From DASSBG01 sp963800395 (GTDB lineage: Bacteria > Pseudomonadota > Gammaproteobacteria > Xanthomonadales > Rhodanobacteraceae): DNA of 64,000 nt. The translations under genes were made by a program, and so were the position numbers. This document shows, piece after piece, positions 51,854 through 60,384 of this stretch. Below the pieces are notes generated by a model. That model was not told the DNA's origin, made no database searches, and saw nothing but the letters and a program-made list of their open reading frames with translations. The stretch covers positions 248,001 through 312,000 of the forward strand of contig CAWDBD010000014.1 in NCBI GenBank assembly GCA_963800395.1, written 5' to 3'. Numbering within the stretch: position 1 is the stretch's first letter; every line of letters begins with the position of its first letter.

Positions 51854-53593
51854 TCACAGCCGGCCATGCTCCAGCGGGCGCTCGCGGTGCATCAGCGCCC
51901 ATTCGGCATGCTCGGCCAGGGCGGCTTCGCCAAGTGCGTGCAGAATTTCACGTCGTGCCCGCATTTCGGGCTCGGCATCAAGCGCTTGCCGCGCGCTGAC
52001 AAAAAGCTGTCGCATGAATCGGTACTGCTTGATCAGCTCGCGATCTGCCTTGCGGTAGGAATACGACTCGCGTGCCGCAGCGATGATCGCCAGTACGCCG
52101 ATGATGGCCACCATGTAGGTGCTGGTGTCGGAATCCAGCCAGCGATGAAACAGTGCCAGCGTCACGCCCAGGGCAATGCCAACCCACAGGCACAGACTGC
52201 CCAGCCGGCTGACGGTTGCGGCCACGCGGGTACGCTCGGCACATTTGCGCGCATAGTAGGCCAGTTGCCCGCCGCCTGAGGGCTCACCGATCCATTGTGT
52301 GATCACTTGTTCCAGGCGGGCCGCCGATGCGGGCAGCCGGGTGCGTGGCTGCAGGCCGGCACCACGCATCACATTGCGGATCCATCCCAGCTCGATGTCC
52401 TGTTTCTGCATGAAATTGTCGTGCGCAAATGCCACCGAATTGTCATTGGCGATATCGGCCATCAGCCAGTAGCGCTGCACCCGCAATCCCTCCGCCAGTG
52501 CGCGGTAGTCGATGTACTTTCGGTGCCAGGCGCGTCGCTTGGCGAGCCGGTCGAGCACGAAGCCCGCCACGAACAGAACGATGAACAGGTCGATCAGCGG
52601 CCCCTCGTCAAACAGGCCGGTAGGCAGGTCCGAGTAGGCGATGAAGGCGATGCCCATCAATGCCGCCAGCAAATGGATACCACGCATTGCCAACAGCACC
52701 CGTTTCTGGAAGTGGATGGCCAGCCAGTCACACGCACAAAACAGGTTGCCGATGTTTCGATCTTCGGCCTCCTCGTCATCGGGTGTGGCATCACTGGCCA
52801 GGCAATGTGCGGCAATGGCAACGCGATAACGCTGCTGATCGGTGTTGAATTCGACCATGCGCCGGAACATCTCGGCGAATTCGACCGGGATGCCTGCTGT
52901 TGCAGGCTGCATGCTCTGCTGGCTGACCCAGCGCATTTCCAGCGGTGTCAATGGCGGTTGAGGTGGCTGTGTTGCAGCGTCCGGACTGGCTCGCGAACAG
53001 GCCAGGTGGCACAGCAGGCTTTCGTCACCCCGGTCGAACAGCGGCCGACCTGTGCGCCGGCGTTCGATGGTCCCTGGCAGGAACCCATCCAGGTGGTAGC
53101 GGACGATTTGCGCGGTGCCACCGTACAGATCGGAATCCCGCCCGTCCCAGATTGCAAGCAGGATATGGCAGTGGCTGGCGATGAACACGCCGGCCTCGGC
53201 ATATTGCGCGTCGCGCTGCTCTCCCGGTACGGCAATGCCCTGCGCGGTGTTGCGCGGCAATAGCGGCATCTGCAACATCTCGTTCTGCTGGCACAGCGCA
53301 TCGAACTGCTCTCGGCTTTGGTCGTTGGCAAAGTCCTGCCGGTACAGTGCTGGTGGTAGCGGCAACACTGCCACCAGCTCGGCATGGCAGCCCAGCGCCT
53401 CCTCGGCGACCAGCCGGTCGCCACCCTCGGCCAGCGCCGACAAGACCACCAGCGGCAGCTCGGGATAGCCTTGCCTCAGGTCGGTGAACAGCTCACGGAC
53501 ACGCGCCCGCAGGCCATCGACCTCGGTGGCCACGAGGTTCCGATGGCTGGTGACACCGACAATGAGCGGTACTTGTGTGCCGGTATTGATCAC
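51854..53593 (-). CDS. SLOG-like sensor domain protein with two transmembrane pairs (SLATT-like)
   Basis: The 579-residue protein begins with a Rossmann-like domain (about 8-200): IVGVTSHRNL, VVLSALAEGGDRLVAEEAL, VLPLPPALYRQDF and LLAIWDGRDSDLYGGTAQIV. These match the SLOG/LOG superfamily, which binds nucleotide-derived ligands. Two hydrophobic hairpins follow (about 305-355 and 465-515), each flanked by charged helices. The pattern is that of SLATT domains, predicted pore-forming effectors in nucleotide-activated conflict systems. It starts 23 bases after the small-protein gene in an operon with the TIR-TPR gene. A role as ligand-gated membrane effector is inferred. Family assignment is by motif reading only. 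Confidence 0.75.
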   Translation of the reverse strand: MINTGTQVPLIVGVTSHRNLVATEVDGLRARVRELFTDLRQGYPELPLVVLSALAEGGDRLVAEEALGCHAELVAVLPLPPALYRQDFANDQSREQFDALCQQNEMLQMPLLPRNTAQGIAVPGEQRDAQYAEAGVFIASHCHILLAIWDGRDSDLYGGTAQIVRYHLDGFLPGTIERRRTGRPLFDRGDESLLCHLACSRASPDAATQPPQPPLTPLEMRWVSQQSMQPATAGIPVEFAEMFRRMVEFNTDQQRYRVAIAAHCLASDATPDDEEAEDRNIGNLFCACDWLAIHFQKRVLLAMRGIHLLAALMGIAFIAYSDLPTGLFDEGPLIDLFIVLFVAGFVLDRLAKRRAWHRKYIDYRALAEGLRVQRYWLMADIANDNSVAFAHDNFMQKQDIELGWIRNVMRGAGLQPRTRLPASAARLEQVITQWIGEPSGGGQLAYYARKCAERTRVAATVSRLGSLCLWVGIALGVTLALFHRWLDSDTSTYMVAIIGVLAIIAAARESYSYRKADRELIKQYRFMRQLFVSARQALDAEPEMRARREILHALGEAALAEHAEWALMHRERPLEHGRL

Positions 53594-53616
53594 GAGATTC
53601 CCGAGGGTCCGGGCGC

Positions 53617-53961
53617 TCAGCTCGGCTTGTTGTGAATGACCGGCCCCATGATTTCGCGGGACGTATCCCGTTTGATGGTGTCGTATGTATTGCCCTTGTA
53701 TTCGACCACGATCGTATAGGGAAAATTGCCAACCGAGCTGGCTCCGATATTGTCGTCATCAACCGTGATCTTGTGAGCCTTGACATCGGGGGTGCCGAAA
53801 GGATTTGGCTCGGTGTCGAATTTCAGCGAGACAAATGTGAACTTCTGGTCCTTGTCCGGCTTCCAGGTGATGGTGTCCTTGCCCTTGTTCTTGTCCTTGT
53901 GTTTCGGATCGACGGTTACGGCCGGGTCAGCGGTGGTGTCCAGACAGACATTGATGGTCAT
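53617..53961 (-). CDS. Small beta-rich protein of the TIR/SLOG operon
   Basis: The 114-residue protein has no signal peptide or membrane helix. It has a charged loop (DPKHKDKNKGKD) and alternating strands (DTITWKPDKDQKFTFVSLKF, FPYTIVVEYKGNTYDTIK), suggesting a small beta-sandwich. I do not recognise the family. It sits between the TIR-TPR gene (82 bases) and the SLOG-transmembrane gene (23 bases), so it is probably an integral part of the operon: an adaptor, a trigger-binding module or a regulator. The function is unassigned. Confidence 0.7.
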   Translation of the reverse strand: MTINVCLDTTADPAVTVDPKHKDKNKGKDTITWKPDKDQKFTFVSLKFDTEPNPFGTPDVKAHKITVDDDNIGASSVGNFPYTIVVEYKGNTYDTIKRDTSREIMGPVIHNKPS

Positions 53962-54043
53962 GAGTTCTCTCCATTGGGGAGCGTTGAAGGTGACGGCGAT
54001 CAGGCTGCGCCGGTTTGCCGGAACAGGTAGCGATGGCGTTTGT

Positions 54044-56305
54044 TCATTGCATCAGCTCCGCGATGCGTTCGGCCCGTGCCTGGTTGGGCGGATAGGCGAT
54101 GCCCTGATGTTGCAGCACCGCGAGCAGATCGGGATTGCGATAGCCCATTTTCTGCAATCGGGCGAGCTGCGGTTGGGCGGCCTCGCGCTCGCCCAGGCGC
54201 AACAGGATGCCGGACCAGGCCGCCAGCAGTTCCGGATCGCTGCTTGCACGTGCCAGTGGCGCAATGCGCTGGCGCCCGGTACGCCACCGCTCGTCCGCCG
54301 TGCCCTGCTGACGGCGCGCAGCAGCGATATCGCCAAGCAGGCAGTCGGCCTGGGTGGCAATCAGGACCAGGGTGCGGTTCCCGGCACGTTTCTTCTGCAG
54401 CGGTCCGATCGTGTCCAGTGCATCTTTCGCCCGCTTTTCGGCGGTATCCGATTGCCCGTTCGCCATGGCCAGGCGTGCGCTTTCCATCTGCGCCTTGGCC
54501 AGGTCAGGCGGCCAGTCGCTATTGGTGGGGTCCTTGCTTGCCAATGTGCTCAGCACATCCACGGATTTGCGGACAAGTGCCGACGCATCATCCAGGCGCT
54601 GCTGGTGCCGAAGGATGCGCGCCAGCAGCAGTCGATACAAGGCAAGATAGTCCTGGCTGGCGGCGCTATCGGGATTGAGCGTGACCTGCTCGCGCCCCAT
54701 GTCCACGGCCGCACGAGCGTATAAGGTTGCGGATCGGATCTCGCCGGCATCAATCAGTGCACCGGCAAGTATTCCGTTGCTGAGCGCCAACGCACTCCGC
54801 CACTGCTGGTTGTTGGGTGCGCCGGCCACCAGCGCAGCCTTGATCTTCTGGTCGCCCCGGTAATACGCGATGGCCTGTTCGAGGTTGCCCTGTTTGAGCG
54901 CAAGCTGCCCCAGGTTGTTGTAGGCGTAGCCGAGGCTTTCGCGCCACTGGGGGTTATCCGGGTTCTGGCTGGCAAGTGTCGTGTAGATTTTCAACACGTC
55001 ACGGTAGTGCTCCTTCGCGCCACCCAGATTTCCACGCGCTTCCAGCACGTGACCATAATTGTTTTGCGCCTCAGCCAGTTTGGATGCGATTTCGCTGTCC
55101 TGCGGCCGGGACCTTGATGCGGAACTCAATGTCTCGACGGCGCGCTGGAATTTGCGCCCGGCATTGTCAAGTTCACCTTGAAACCAGTACGCGTTGCCGA
55201 CCCAGTTGAGGCTGTTGGCATACGAAACCTCAAGCGCGCTGTCTGTGGGTGCGCGCTGCAGCCGTTGTGCCTGTATTTTCTCGGCGGCCAGGTAGGCCTT
55301 CAGTGCGTCAGGCGTCTTGCCCTGATTCATGCGGATGTTGCCAATTTGCTGAAGGGCGGTTGCCCGTTGCCCCAGCGCCGTGTCGGTGACATCCGTGATC
55401 GGCAGTTCGGCGAAGTAGGCCATCGCCTTGTCCGCCACTCCCTGCATGATGTCCAGCCGGCCAACCTCGCCCAGCTTGTCGTTGAGATCACCGAGCATGT
55501 AGTTGATCAGGTCTTCTGACTGCTGTTGTCGTCGTTCGGCAGCCTGGCGGGCCGTGTCGGCCTGCTGTCGTGCGAGCACGGCGGTGATGGCCAGTGCCGA
55601 GGTCACCAGCACCGCCACCAGCGCCAGTGCAGTGATTGCGGCCATGCGCCGCATCCGGCGCTGCTGCTCGCGTTGTCTGAGCGCATCAAATCCCACATCG
55701 AGCATGCCGGCAATCAGCTTCAGCCTGGCTGCACTCTTGCCATCCTTGCCAGCGCGAGCATCGGCAGCAACCGGCTCGGCGCGTTCCCCGGTCAATGCAC
55801 CAGCCTTGTCGACGCTGAAACGCAATGCAGGACAGAAGCACTCATCGGCCGAGCGGCCGGCGATATCCGAAGCATTGGGTTCGCCGTCAACAATCAGGCA
55901 GAAAATGCGCTCGGCATGGCCCAGGCGCTTGTAGAACAGCACTTCCTCGTTCACCCAGCGGGAGCCGGCCGAACGGGGCGAGCAGATCACGATCAGGTTG
56001 GCCGAGTCAGCCAGCGCCGCGTTGACCCGGGTGCCAAGATCCGCAGCACTGGCCAGTTCGTCGCGGTCACGAAATACTGGCGTCAGCCGGCGCGGAATGA
56101 GACCGGTTGCGGTTTCGGTTCCGACCAGGCGCGGGGGCACCCGCCACGTCTCAAGCGACTTGTGCAGCCATCGGGCCCAGGCCTCGTCGGCGTGGCTGTA
56201 GCTGATGAATGCGCGATACCGGTACTTTTTGGGCGCATCACTATCTGTGGCCGGGTCTTGCGACTCGGGCAGGTTTGCTTCGGTTCGGTCTCGCGATTGC
56301 CTCAT
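54044..56305 (-). CDS. TIR domain - transmembrane - TPR repeat protein
   Basis: From ATG 56305 the protein has 753 residues. About 29-175 form a TIR domain (YRAFISYSHADEAWARWLHK; VFRDRDELASAADLG; IVICSPRSAGSRWVNEEVLF). The Glu in WVNEEV (E120 or E121) sits where TIR NADases have their catalytic glutamate. One membrane helix spans about 221-245, followed by a short coiled coil. About 290-750 are TPR-like helical repeats (ALGQRATALQQIGNIRMNQG; AYNNLGQLALKQGNLEQAIA). The TIR is cytoplasmic and N-terminal; the TPR side may sense a partner. It is the first gene of a three-gene operon. A signalling NADase role is inferred, not shown. Confidence 0.88.
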   Translation of the reverse strand: MRQSRDRTEANLPESQDPATDSDAPKKYRYRAFISYSHADEAWARWLHKSLETWRVPPRLVGTETATGLIPRRLTPVFRDRDELASAADLGTRVNAALADSANLIVICSPRSAGSRWVNEEVLFYKRLGHAERIFCLIVDGEPNASDIAGRSADECFCPALRFSVDKAGALTGERAEPVAADARAGKDGKSAARLKLIAGMLDVGFDALRQREQQRRMRRMAAITALALVAVLVTSALAITAVLARQQADTARQAAERRQQQSEDLINYMLGDLNDKLGEVGRLDIMQGVADKAMAYFAELPITDVTDTALGQRATALQQIGNIRMNQGKTPDALKAYLAAEKIQAQRLQRAPTDSALEVSYANSLNWVGNAYWFQGELDNAGRKFQRAVETLSSASRSRPQDSEIASKLAEAQNNYGHVLEARGNLGGAKEHYRDVLKIYTTLASQNPDNPQWRESLGYAYNNLGQLALKQGNLEQAIAYYRGDQKIKAALVAGAPNNQQWRSALALSNGILAGALIDAGEIRSATLYARAAVDMGREQVTLNPDSAASQDYLALYRLLLARILRHQQRLDDASALVRKSVDVLSTLASKDPTNSDWPPDLAKAQMESARLAMANGQSDTAEKRAKDALDTIGPLQKKRAGNRTLVLIATQADCLLGDIAAARRQQGTADERWRTGRQRIAPLARASSDPELLAAWSGILLRLGEREAAQPQLARLQKMGYRNPDLLAVLQHQGIAYPPNQARAERIAELMQ

Positions 56306-56345
56306 GCCGCCGACCTTGCCGTGGTTCAGGGCCACGGATGACGGC

Positions 56346-56375
56346 ATTATGCGCCAAAAGTGTGAACTGTGTCAC
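56346..56375 (-). promoter_or_regulatory. Sigma-70-like promoter of the TIR operon
   Basis: On the minus strand GTGACA and CATAAT are separated by 18 bases; both differ from consensus at one position. The start of transcription would be about 34 bases before the TIR ATG. The surrounding gap is AT-richer than its flanks. Confidence 0.5.
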
Positions 56376-56583
56376 ATAAACTGCGCGGCTACTGCAATGT
56401 GCAGCCGACGATGCGCCGGTCGCGCCGGCGGACTCGCCAGCATTTCTGGCTCGGCCAGCATGCCACTTCATGGTGGCAATACGGGGCTCGAGTCTCTTGC
56501 GCACAAGGCTCAGGAGCAGGCCATGCGAAACATGACCATGACCCCTGAGCCGAATACAGACCTGCCTCGCCGCAGGGCAGGTT

Positions 56584-57078
56584 CTACATCTGCACGAAAC
56601 GCAGGGTCGCGCCGCTGGGCGCGATGGCGTCGGCTACCCGTTGCTCGTCGGCCTTGTCGCCGATGAACAGCACGATCACACCGTTGAAGGCACCCGGCTT
56701 GGCCCCATCGAACGCCTGGATGATGAGGTCGGCTGTCTTCTCGGATGATGGGCCACCGTAGGCCAGCATGGTGCCGGCGAGCACCGTGCGAGCGACGTCG
56801 TCGCTGGCCTTTTGCTGCTGGTTCTCGCGTGCCGAGCGGTCAGCACCATCGTCGCCTCCCGGGACAAAGTACAGAAAGGGCTTGCTGGTCACGCCGTCCA
56901 TGTGCTGCCTGACCTCGGCAATCAGGAAATTCTTCCAGCCGGCCTTGTTTGCGGCACTGGCAGGCTTGGTTGGCGCGACCTGCTGGGTCGGTGCCTTTTC
57001 CTCTTTGTTGCAGGCGCTCAGGCCGACGACTGTGGCCAGGCCCAGGCCAGCTATGAGAATCAGTTTGCGCATTGTCAT
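56584..57078 (-). CDS. Putative lipoprotein of unknown function
   Basis: The 164-residue protein has a lipoprotein signal (KLILIAGLGLATVVGLSAC) and a Lys/Pro/Ala linker. The compact domain contains KNFLIAEVRQHMDGVTSKPF, LYFVPGGDD and FNGVIVLFIGDKADEQRVAD. No family is recognised. The ATG overlaps the coaD stop, placing it in the rsmD-coaD-lipoprotein operon. A hairpin (ACCTGCC/GGCAGGT near 56561-56583) lies just after the stop and may be a weak terminator. Confidence 0.8.
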   Translation of the reverse strand: MTMRKLILIAGLGLATVVGLSACNKEEKAPTQQVAPTKPASAANKAGWKNFLIAEVRQHMDGVTSKPFLYFVPGGDDGADRSARENQQQKASDDVARTVLAGTMLAYGGPSSEKTADLIIQAFDGAKPGAFNGVIVLFIGDKADEQRVADAIAPSGATLRFVQM

Positions 57079-57593
57079 GTCCCTTGTTCGGATTGGTTGG
57101 GTAGCTGCCAGCGTTGTCGCAAGGCTTGCTGAACAGCCGGATGAACGAAGCCGGAAACGTCGCCACCAAGGCGGGAAACTTCCCGGACCAGTGATGATGA
57201 TATGAAACTGTACTGCTCGGCGGGCGTAAGGAAAAGAGTTTCCGCCTGCGGGATCAGGTGCCGATTCATGCTGGCGAGCTGGAATTCGTATTCGAAATCG
57301 GAAACGGCGCGCAGGCCGCGCAGGATAACTCCGGCACCAATGTCCGCCACGAAATGGGCCAGCAAGGAGTCGAAACCGCGTACCTCGACGTTGTCGACAC
57401 CCGCCAGGGCAAGTCGCGCCAGTTCGATGCGTTCTTCCAGTTCGAAGGCCGGGTGCTTGCCGGCACTCTTGGCCACCGCCACGACCACCTTGTCGAACAG
57501 TGGTGCCGCGCGGGTGACCAGGTCACTGTGCCCGCAGGTGATGGGGTCAAATGTACCGGGATACACGACGATACGTTCAGGTCTGGGGCTCAT
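57075..57593 (-). CDS. coaD: Pantetheine-phosphate adenylyltransferase
   Basis: CoaD converts 4'-phosphopantetheine to dephospho-CoA, the penultimate step of coenzyme A synthesis. The 172-residue protein has VVYPGTFDPITCGHSDLVTR (T/HxGH motif), RGLRAVSDFEYEFQLASMNR and EQYSFISSSLVREVSRLGGD, all diagnostic. Its start overlaps the rsmD stop, a common rsmD-coaD arrangement. Confidence 0.96.
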   Translation of the reverse strand: MSPRPERIVVYPGTFDPITCGHSDLVTRAAPLFDKVVVAVAKSAGKHPAFELEERIELARLALAGVDNVEVRGFDSLLAHFVADIGAGVILRGLRAVSDFEYEFQLASMNRHLIPQAETLFLTPAEQYSFISSSLVREVSRLGGDVSGFVHPAVQQALRQRWQLPNQSEQGT

Positions 57594-58180
57594 GAAGTCG
57601 CTGGCGGCAATGGACGGCGTTGGTACAAAGTGTAACCCAGGGCACCGGCGCGGCCTTGCCGATGCACTTCCCAGTTAGGTGGGACATCAGCCTCCCGGTC
57701 TGCGGGCAGCTCCATGTAGATCATGGCCATGGGCGCCAGCCATCCGCCATCCTCGAGGCGGCGTGCGGCCTGCGGTGCCAGGTCCTGGGCAAATGGCGGG
57801 TCCATGAAAACCAGGTCAAACGGCCGCCCGGGCTGTTTCAGCCAGGCCAGCGCATCGGCGCATTGCACCTCGACATTCTCCAGCTTGAGCCGCGTGACCA
57901 GGTCGCGAAGACCGCGGGCCAGGCGCGACTCGCGTTCTACCAGCACCAGCTCGGCGGCACCGCGGGACATGGCTTCGATGCCGTTGGCGCCGCTGCCGGC
58001 AAACAGATCCAGGCAGCGCGCACCGTTGACCACCGGTTGCAGCCAGTTGAACAGGGTTTCGCGCACCCGATCCGGAGTGGGCCGCAGGCCCTGCGAGTGC
58101 GGCACGTCGATTTTCGAGCCGCGCAGGCTGCCGCCAATGATGCGGATGCGGCCCGGGCGGGGCATGGGTGATGGTTTCAC
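57590..58180 (-). CDS. rsmD: 16S rRNA (guanine-966-N2)-methyltransferase
   Basis: RsmD methylates G966 of 16S rRNA in the assembled 30S subunit using SAM. The 196-residue protein has GRIRIIGGSLRGSKI, the SAM loop DLFAGSGANGIEAMSRGA and the catalytic DPPF motif (FDLVFMDPPF). Internal ATG at residue 6 is an alternative start. It is divergent from ftsY across 65 bases, the typical rsmD|ftsY arrangement. Confidence 0.95.
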   Translation of the reverse strand: MKPSPMPRPGRIRIIGGSLRGSKIDVPHSQGLRPTPDRVRETLFNWLQPVVNGARCLDLFAGSGANGIEAMSRGAAELVLVERESRLARGLRDLVTRLKLENVEVQCADALAWLKQPGRPFDLVFMDPPFAQDLAPQAARRLEDGGWLAPMAMIYMELPADREADVPPNWEVHRQGRAGALGYTLYQRRPLPPATS

Positions 58181-58245
58181 TGCTCAGCAGCCAGTAGGGA
58201 TGTGGGTGATAGCATGTGCGCCTATTGTCACCCTGCAGTGGATTC

Positions 58246-59286
58246 ATGCTCAAGTTCTTCCGCAAAAAGACGCCTGGCGCAAATGCGGCCGCGCAATCAG
58301 AACCGGTCGAGGATGCGGCCGGCGAGTCGCTTGCCGATGCTGCTGTGGCAGCACCTGCAGAGCCAGCGACCGATCCGGACAACCAGGGACGGGGCTGGCG
58401 ATCCCGCCTTGCTGGCAGCGTGCTGGCGCGTGGGATGGGAGGCCTGTTCGAGCGCAATCCGCGACTCGACGACGAATTGCTGGACGAACTGGAAACCATC
58501 CTGATTTCCTCCGATGTCGGAATCGAGACAAGTACCGTGGTGTGCGAAGCACTGCGCGCGCGCATGCACAAGCGCGAGTTTGCCGACGCCAGGGCCTTGC
58601 GGCAGGCATTGCGCGATGTCCTGCTGCAACGCCTGCAGCCTGTGCAACAGCCGCTGGACATATCCGCGGCTGCACCGTTCGTGCTCATGGTTGTCGGCAT
58701 CAATGGCGTGGGCAAGACCACGACCATCGGCAAGCTGGCGCGCCATGCCCGCGACGAAGGCCTTTCGGTCATGCTGGCCGCGGGCGACACCTTCCGCGCC
58801 GCGGCGGTGGAGCAGTTGCAGGTATGGGGAGAACGCAATCAGGTGCCGGTGGTGGCGCAGGGCCAGGGCAGCGATTCGGCCAGCGTCATCTTTGACGCCG
58901 TGCAGTCAGCCAGGGCGCGTCAGATTGACCTGCTGATTGCCGATACCGCCGGACGCCTGCATACCCAGGCAGGGCTTATGGACGAGCTGGGCAAGATCGC
59001 CCGGGTTGTCAGGAAGCTGGATGCCGATGCACCACACGAGGTGCTGATGGTGATCGATGGTGGCACCGGCCAGAACGCCATCAACCAGGTACGCCAGTTC
59101 CGCGAGATGGTCAACGTCACCGGTCTGGTGGTGACCAAGCTGGATGGCACCGCAAAAGGCGGGGTGATCTTCGCGCTGGCCGAGGAATTCGGCCTTCCCA
59201 TCCGCTTTGTCGGGCTGGGCGAAGGCATCAACGATCTGCGCGTATTTGATGCGGAGCGTTTTGTCGCCGGGCTGCTGCCTGAATGA
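58246..59286 (+). CDS. ftsY: Signal recognition particle receptor FtsY
   Basis: FtsY is the GTPase receptor that docks SRP-ribosome complexes at the inner membrane. The 346-residue protein has a short acidic A region, a four-helix N domain (LDDELLDELETILISSDVGI) and a G domain with GINGVGKTTTIGKLA, AAGDTFRAAAVEQLQVW, DTAGRLHT and TKLDGTAKGG. Start MLKFFRKK at 58246 matches the basic-hydrophobic membrane-targeting N-terminus of the family. Confidence 0.96.
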   Translation: MLKFFRKKTPGANAAAQSEPVEDAAGESLADAAVAAPAEPATDPDNQGRGWRSRLAGSVLARGMGGLFERNPRLDDELLDELETILISSDVGIETSTVVCEALRARMHKREFADARALRQALRDVLLQRLQPVQQPLDISAAAPFVLMVVGINGVGKTTTIGKLARHARDEGLSVMLAAGDTFRAAAVEQLQVWGERNQVPVVAQGQGSDSASVIFDAVQSARARQIDLLIADTAGRLHTQAGLMDELGKIARVVRKLDADAPHEVLMVIDGGTGQNAINQVRQFREMVNVTGLVVTKLDGTAKGGVIFALAEEFGLPIRFVGLGEGINDLRVFDAERFVAGLLPE

Positions 59287-59321
59287 TCCTGGCAGCGCCA
59301 ATTGAAGCCGGAAGCTGAGGC

Positions 59322-60384
59322 ATGCGTCGCGGACGGGTGATTGCCGGAGTGGTGCTGCTGGTGCTGGCGGCATGCATCGTCGCCGGTGTCCTGTGGGTAC
59401 GCAGCATGCTGAGCCCGCAACGTTTTACCGCCATGCTGCGTGACCAGGTCAGCGGCGCCGGTCTGCAGATGCAGCTTGACGGCCCGGCCCGGCCCACGAT
59501 CTGGCCGCATCTTGCCGTGCGCCTGGACGGCCTGAGCTTGCGTCGGCTTGGCAGTGATGAGCCCATGCTTGCAGCGCAGCAGGTGCAGCTGGTGGTGCCG
59601 TGGAGCAGTCTCCTGAGTGGCGAGACGCGTATCGAGACACTGGAGATCGATGCGCCGCGGCTTGATCTTGGGCAGGCACGGACATGGCTGGCCGAATACC
59701 AGAGCAGAACGACGTCGGCCGCGCAGTTTCGATTGCCAAGCATCGACACGGGCATCCATCTGGTCGATGGCACCGTCATCAACGGACCGATCCCTGCTGC
59801 TGAAATCCATGATTGTCGACACCGGCAAGCTCCAGTCCGGGCAGCCCTTTCATCTGCATGTCCAGGCCATGAATCCGGACAACCGGCCCCTGGTGCTCAA
59901 GCTGGAAACGACCCCGGAACAGGCCGGAGACTCGGTACGGTTCAAAGCACTGAAACTGTACCTGGGTGCCGGGGCACCACCGGGCCTGGACCTGCAAGGG
60001 CAATTGCGCTGGGATGGCGGAATGAAACTCGATGGAACGTTGGGTGGAGCGCTGCATCTGGCCAGGGGCGACTACCAGGCATCGCTCAGGTTTGTCGCCG
60101 ATGGCGGCGACGCCGGCAAGGGCATGCGCGTGACACTCGATGGCAACGGCACCCACCTCGATCTGGCGCTTGATCCGGCACAGACATGGCGATGGTGGAG
60201 TCAAATCAGCGCCGCACAGGCCGGGCCCATGCCCTTGCCACCGGTGCACGGCACCATTGCCACCGATAAACTGGACATCGGCTCCTTGCACATCGAAGGA
60301 CTGCGAGTGGAATCTGACGAACCGGGCATGGCTGCCAGTGTTGCAGCACCGGCCCGCGCGGCCAGTGCGCCCAGAGCCCGGTGA
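59322..60384 (+). pseudogene. AsmA-like membrane-anchored protein, frameshifted
   Basis: The first frame (59322 to about 59790) starts with a membrane anchor (GVVLLVLAACIVAGVLWV) and AsmA-like strands with AAQQVQLVVPWSSLLSGETR and IETLEIDAPRLDLGQ, the AsmA N-terminal pattern. The second frame (about 59795-60384) continues with SLLLKSMIVDTGKLQSGQPF and YQASLRFVADGGD, typical of the beta-groove region. The shift lies at about 59788-59800. AsmA-like proteins bridge the periplasm and are implicated in phospholipid transport; this one is short (about 350 residues). The end overlaps the mutY start (GTGA). An assembly indel is as likely as a real mutation. Confidence 0.72.
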
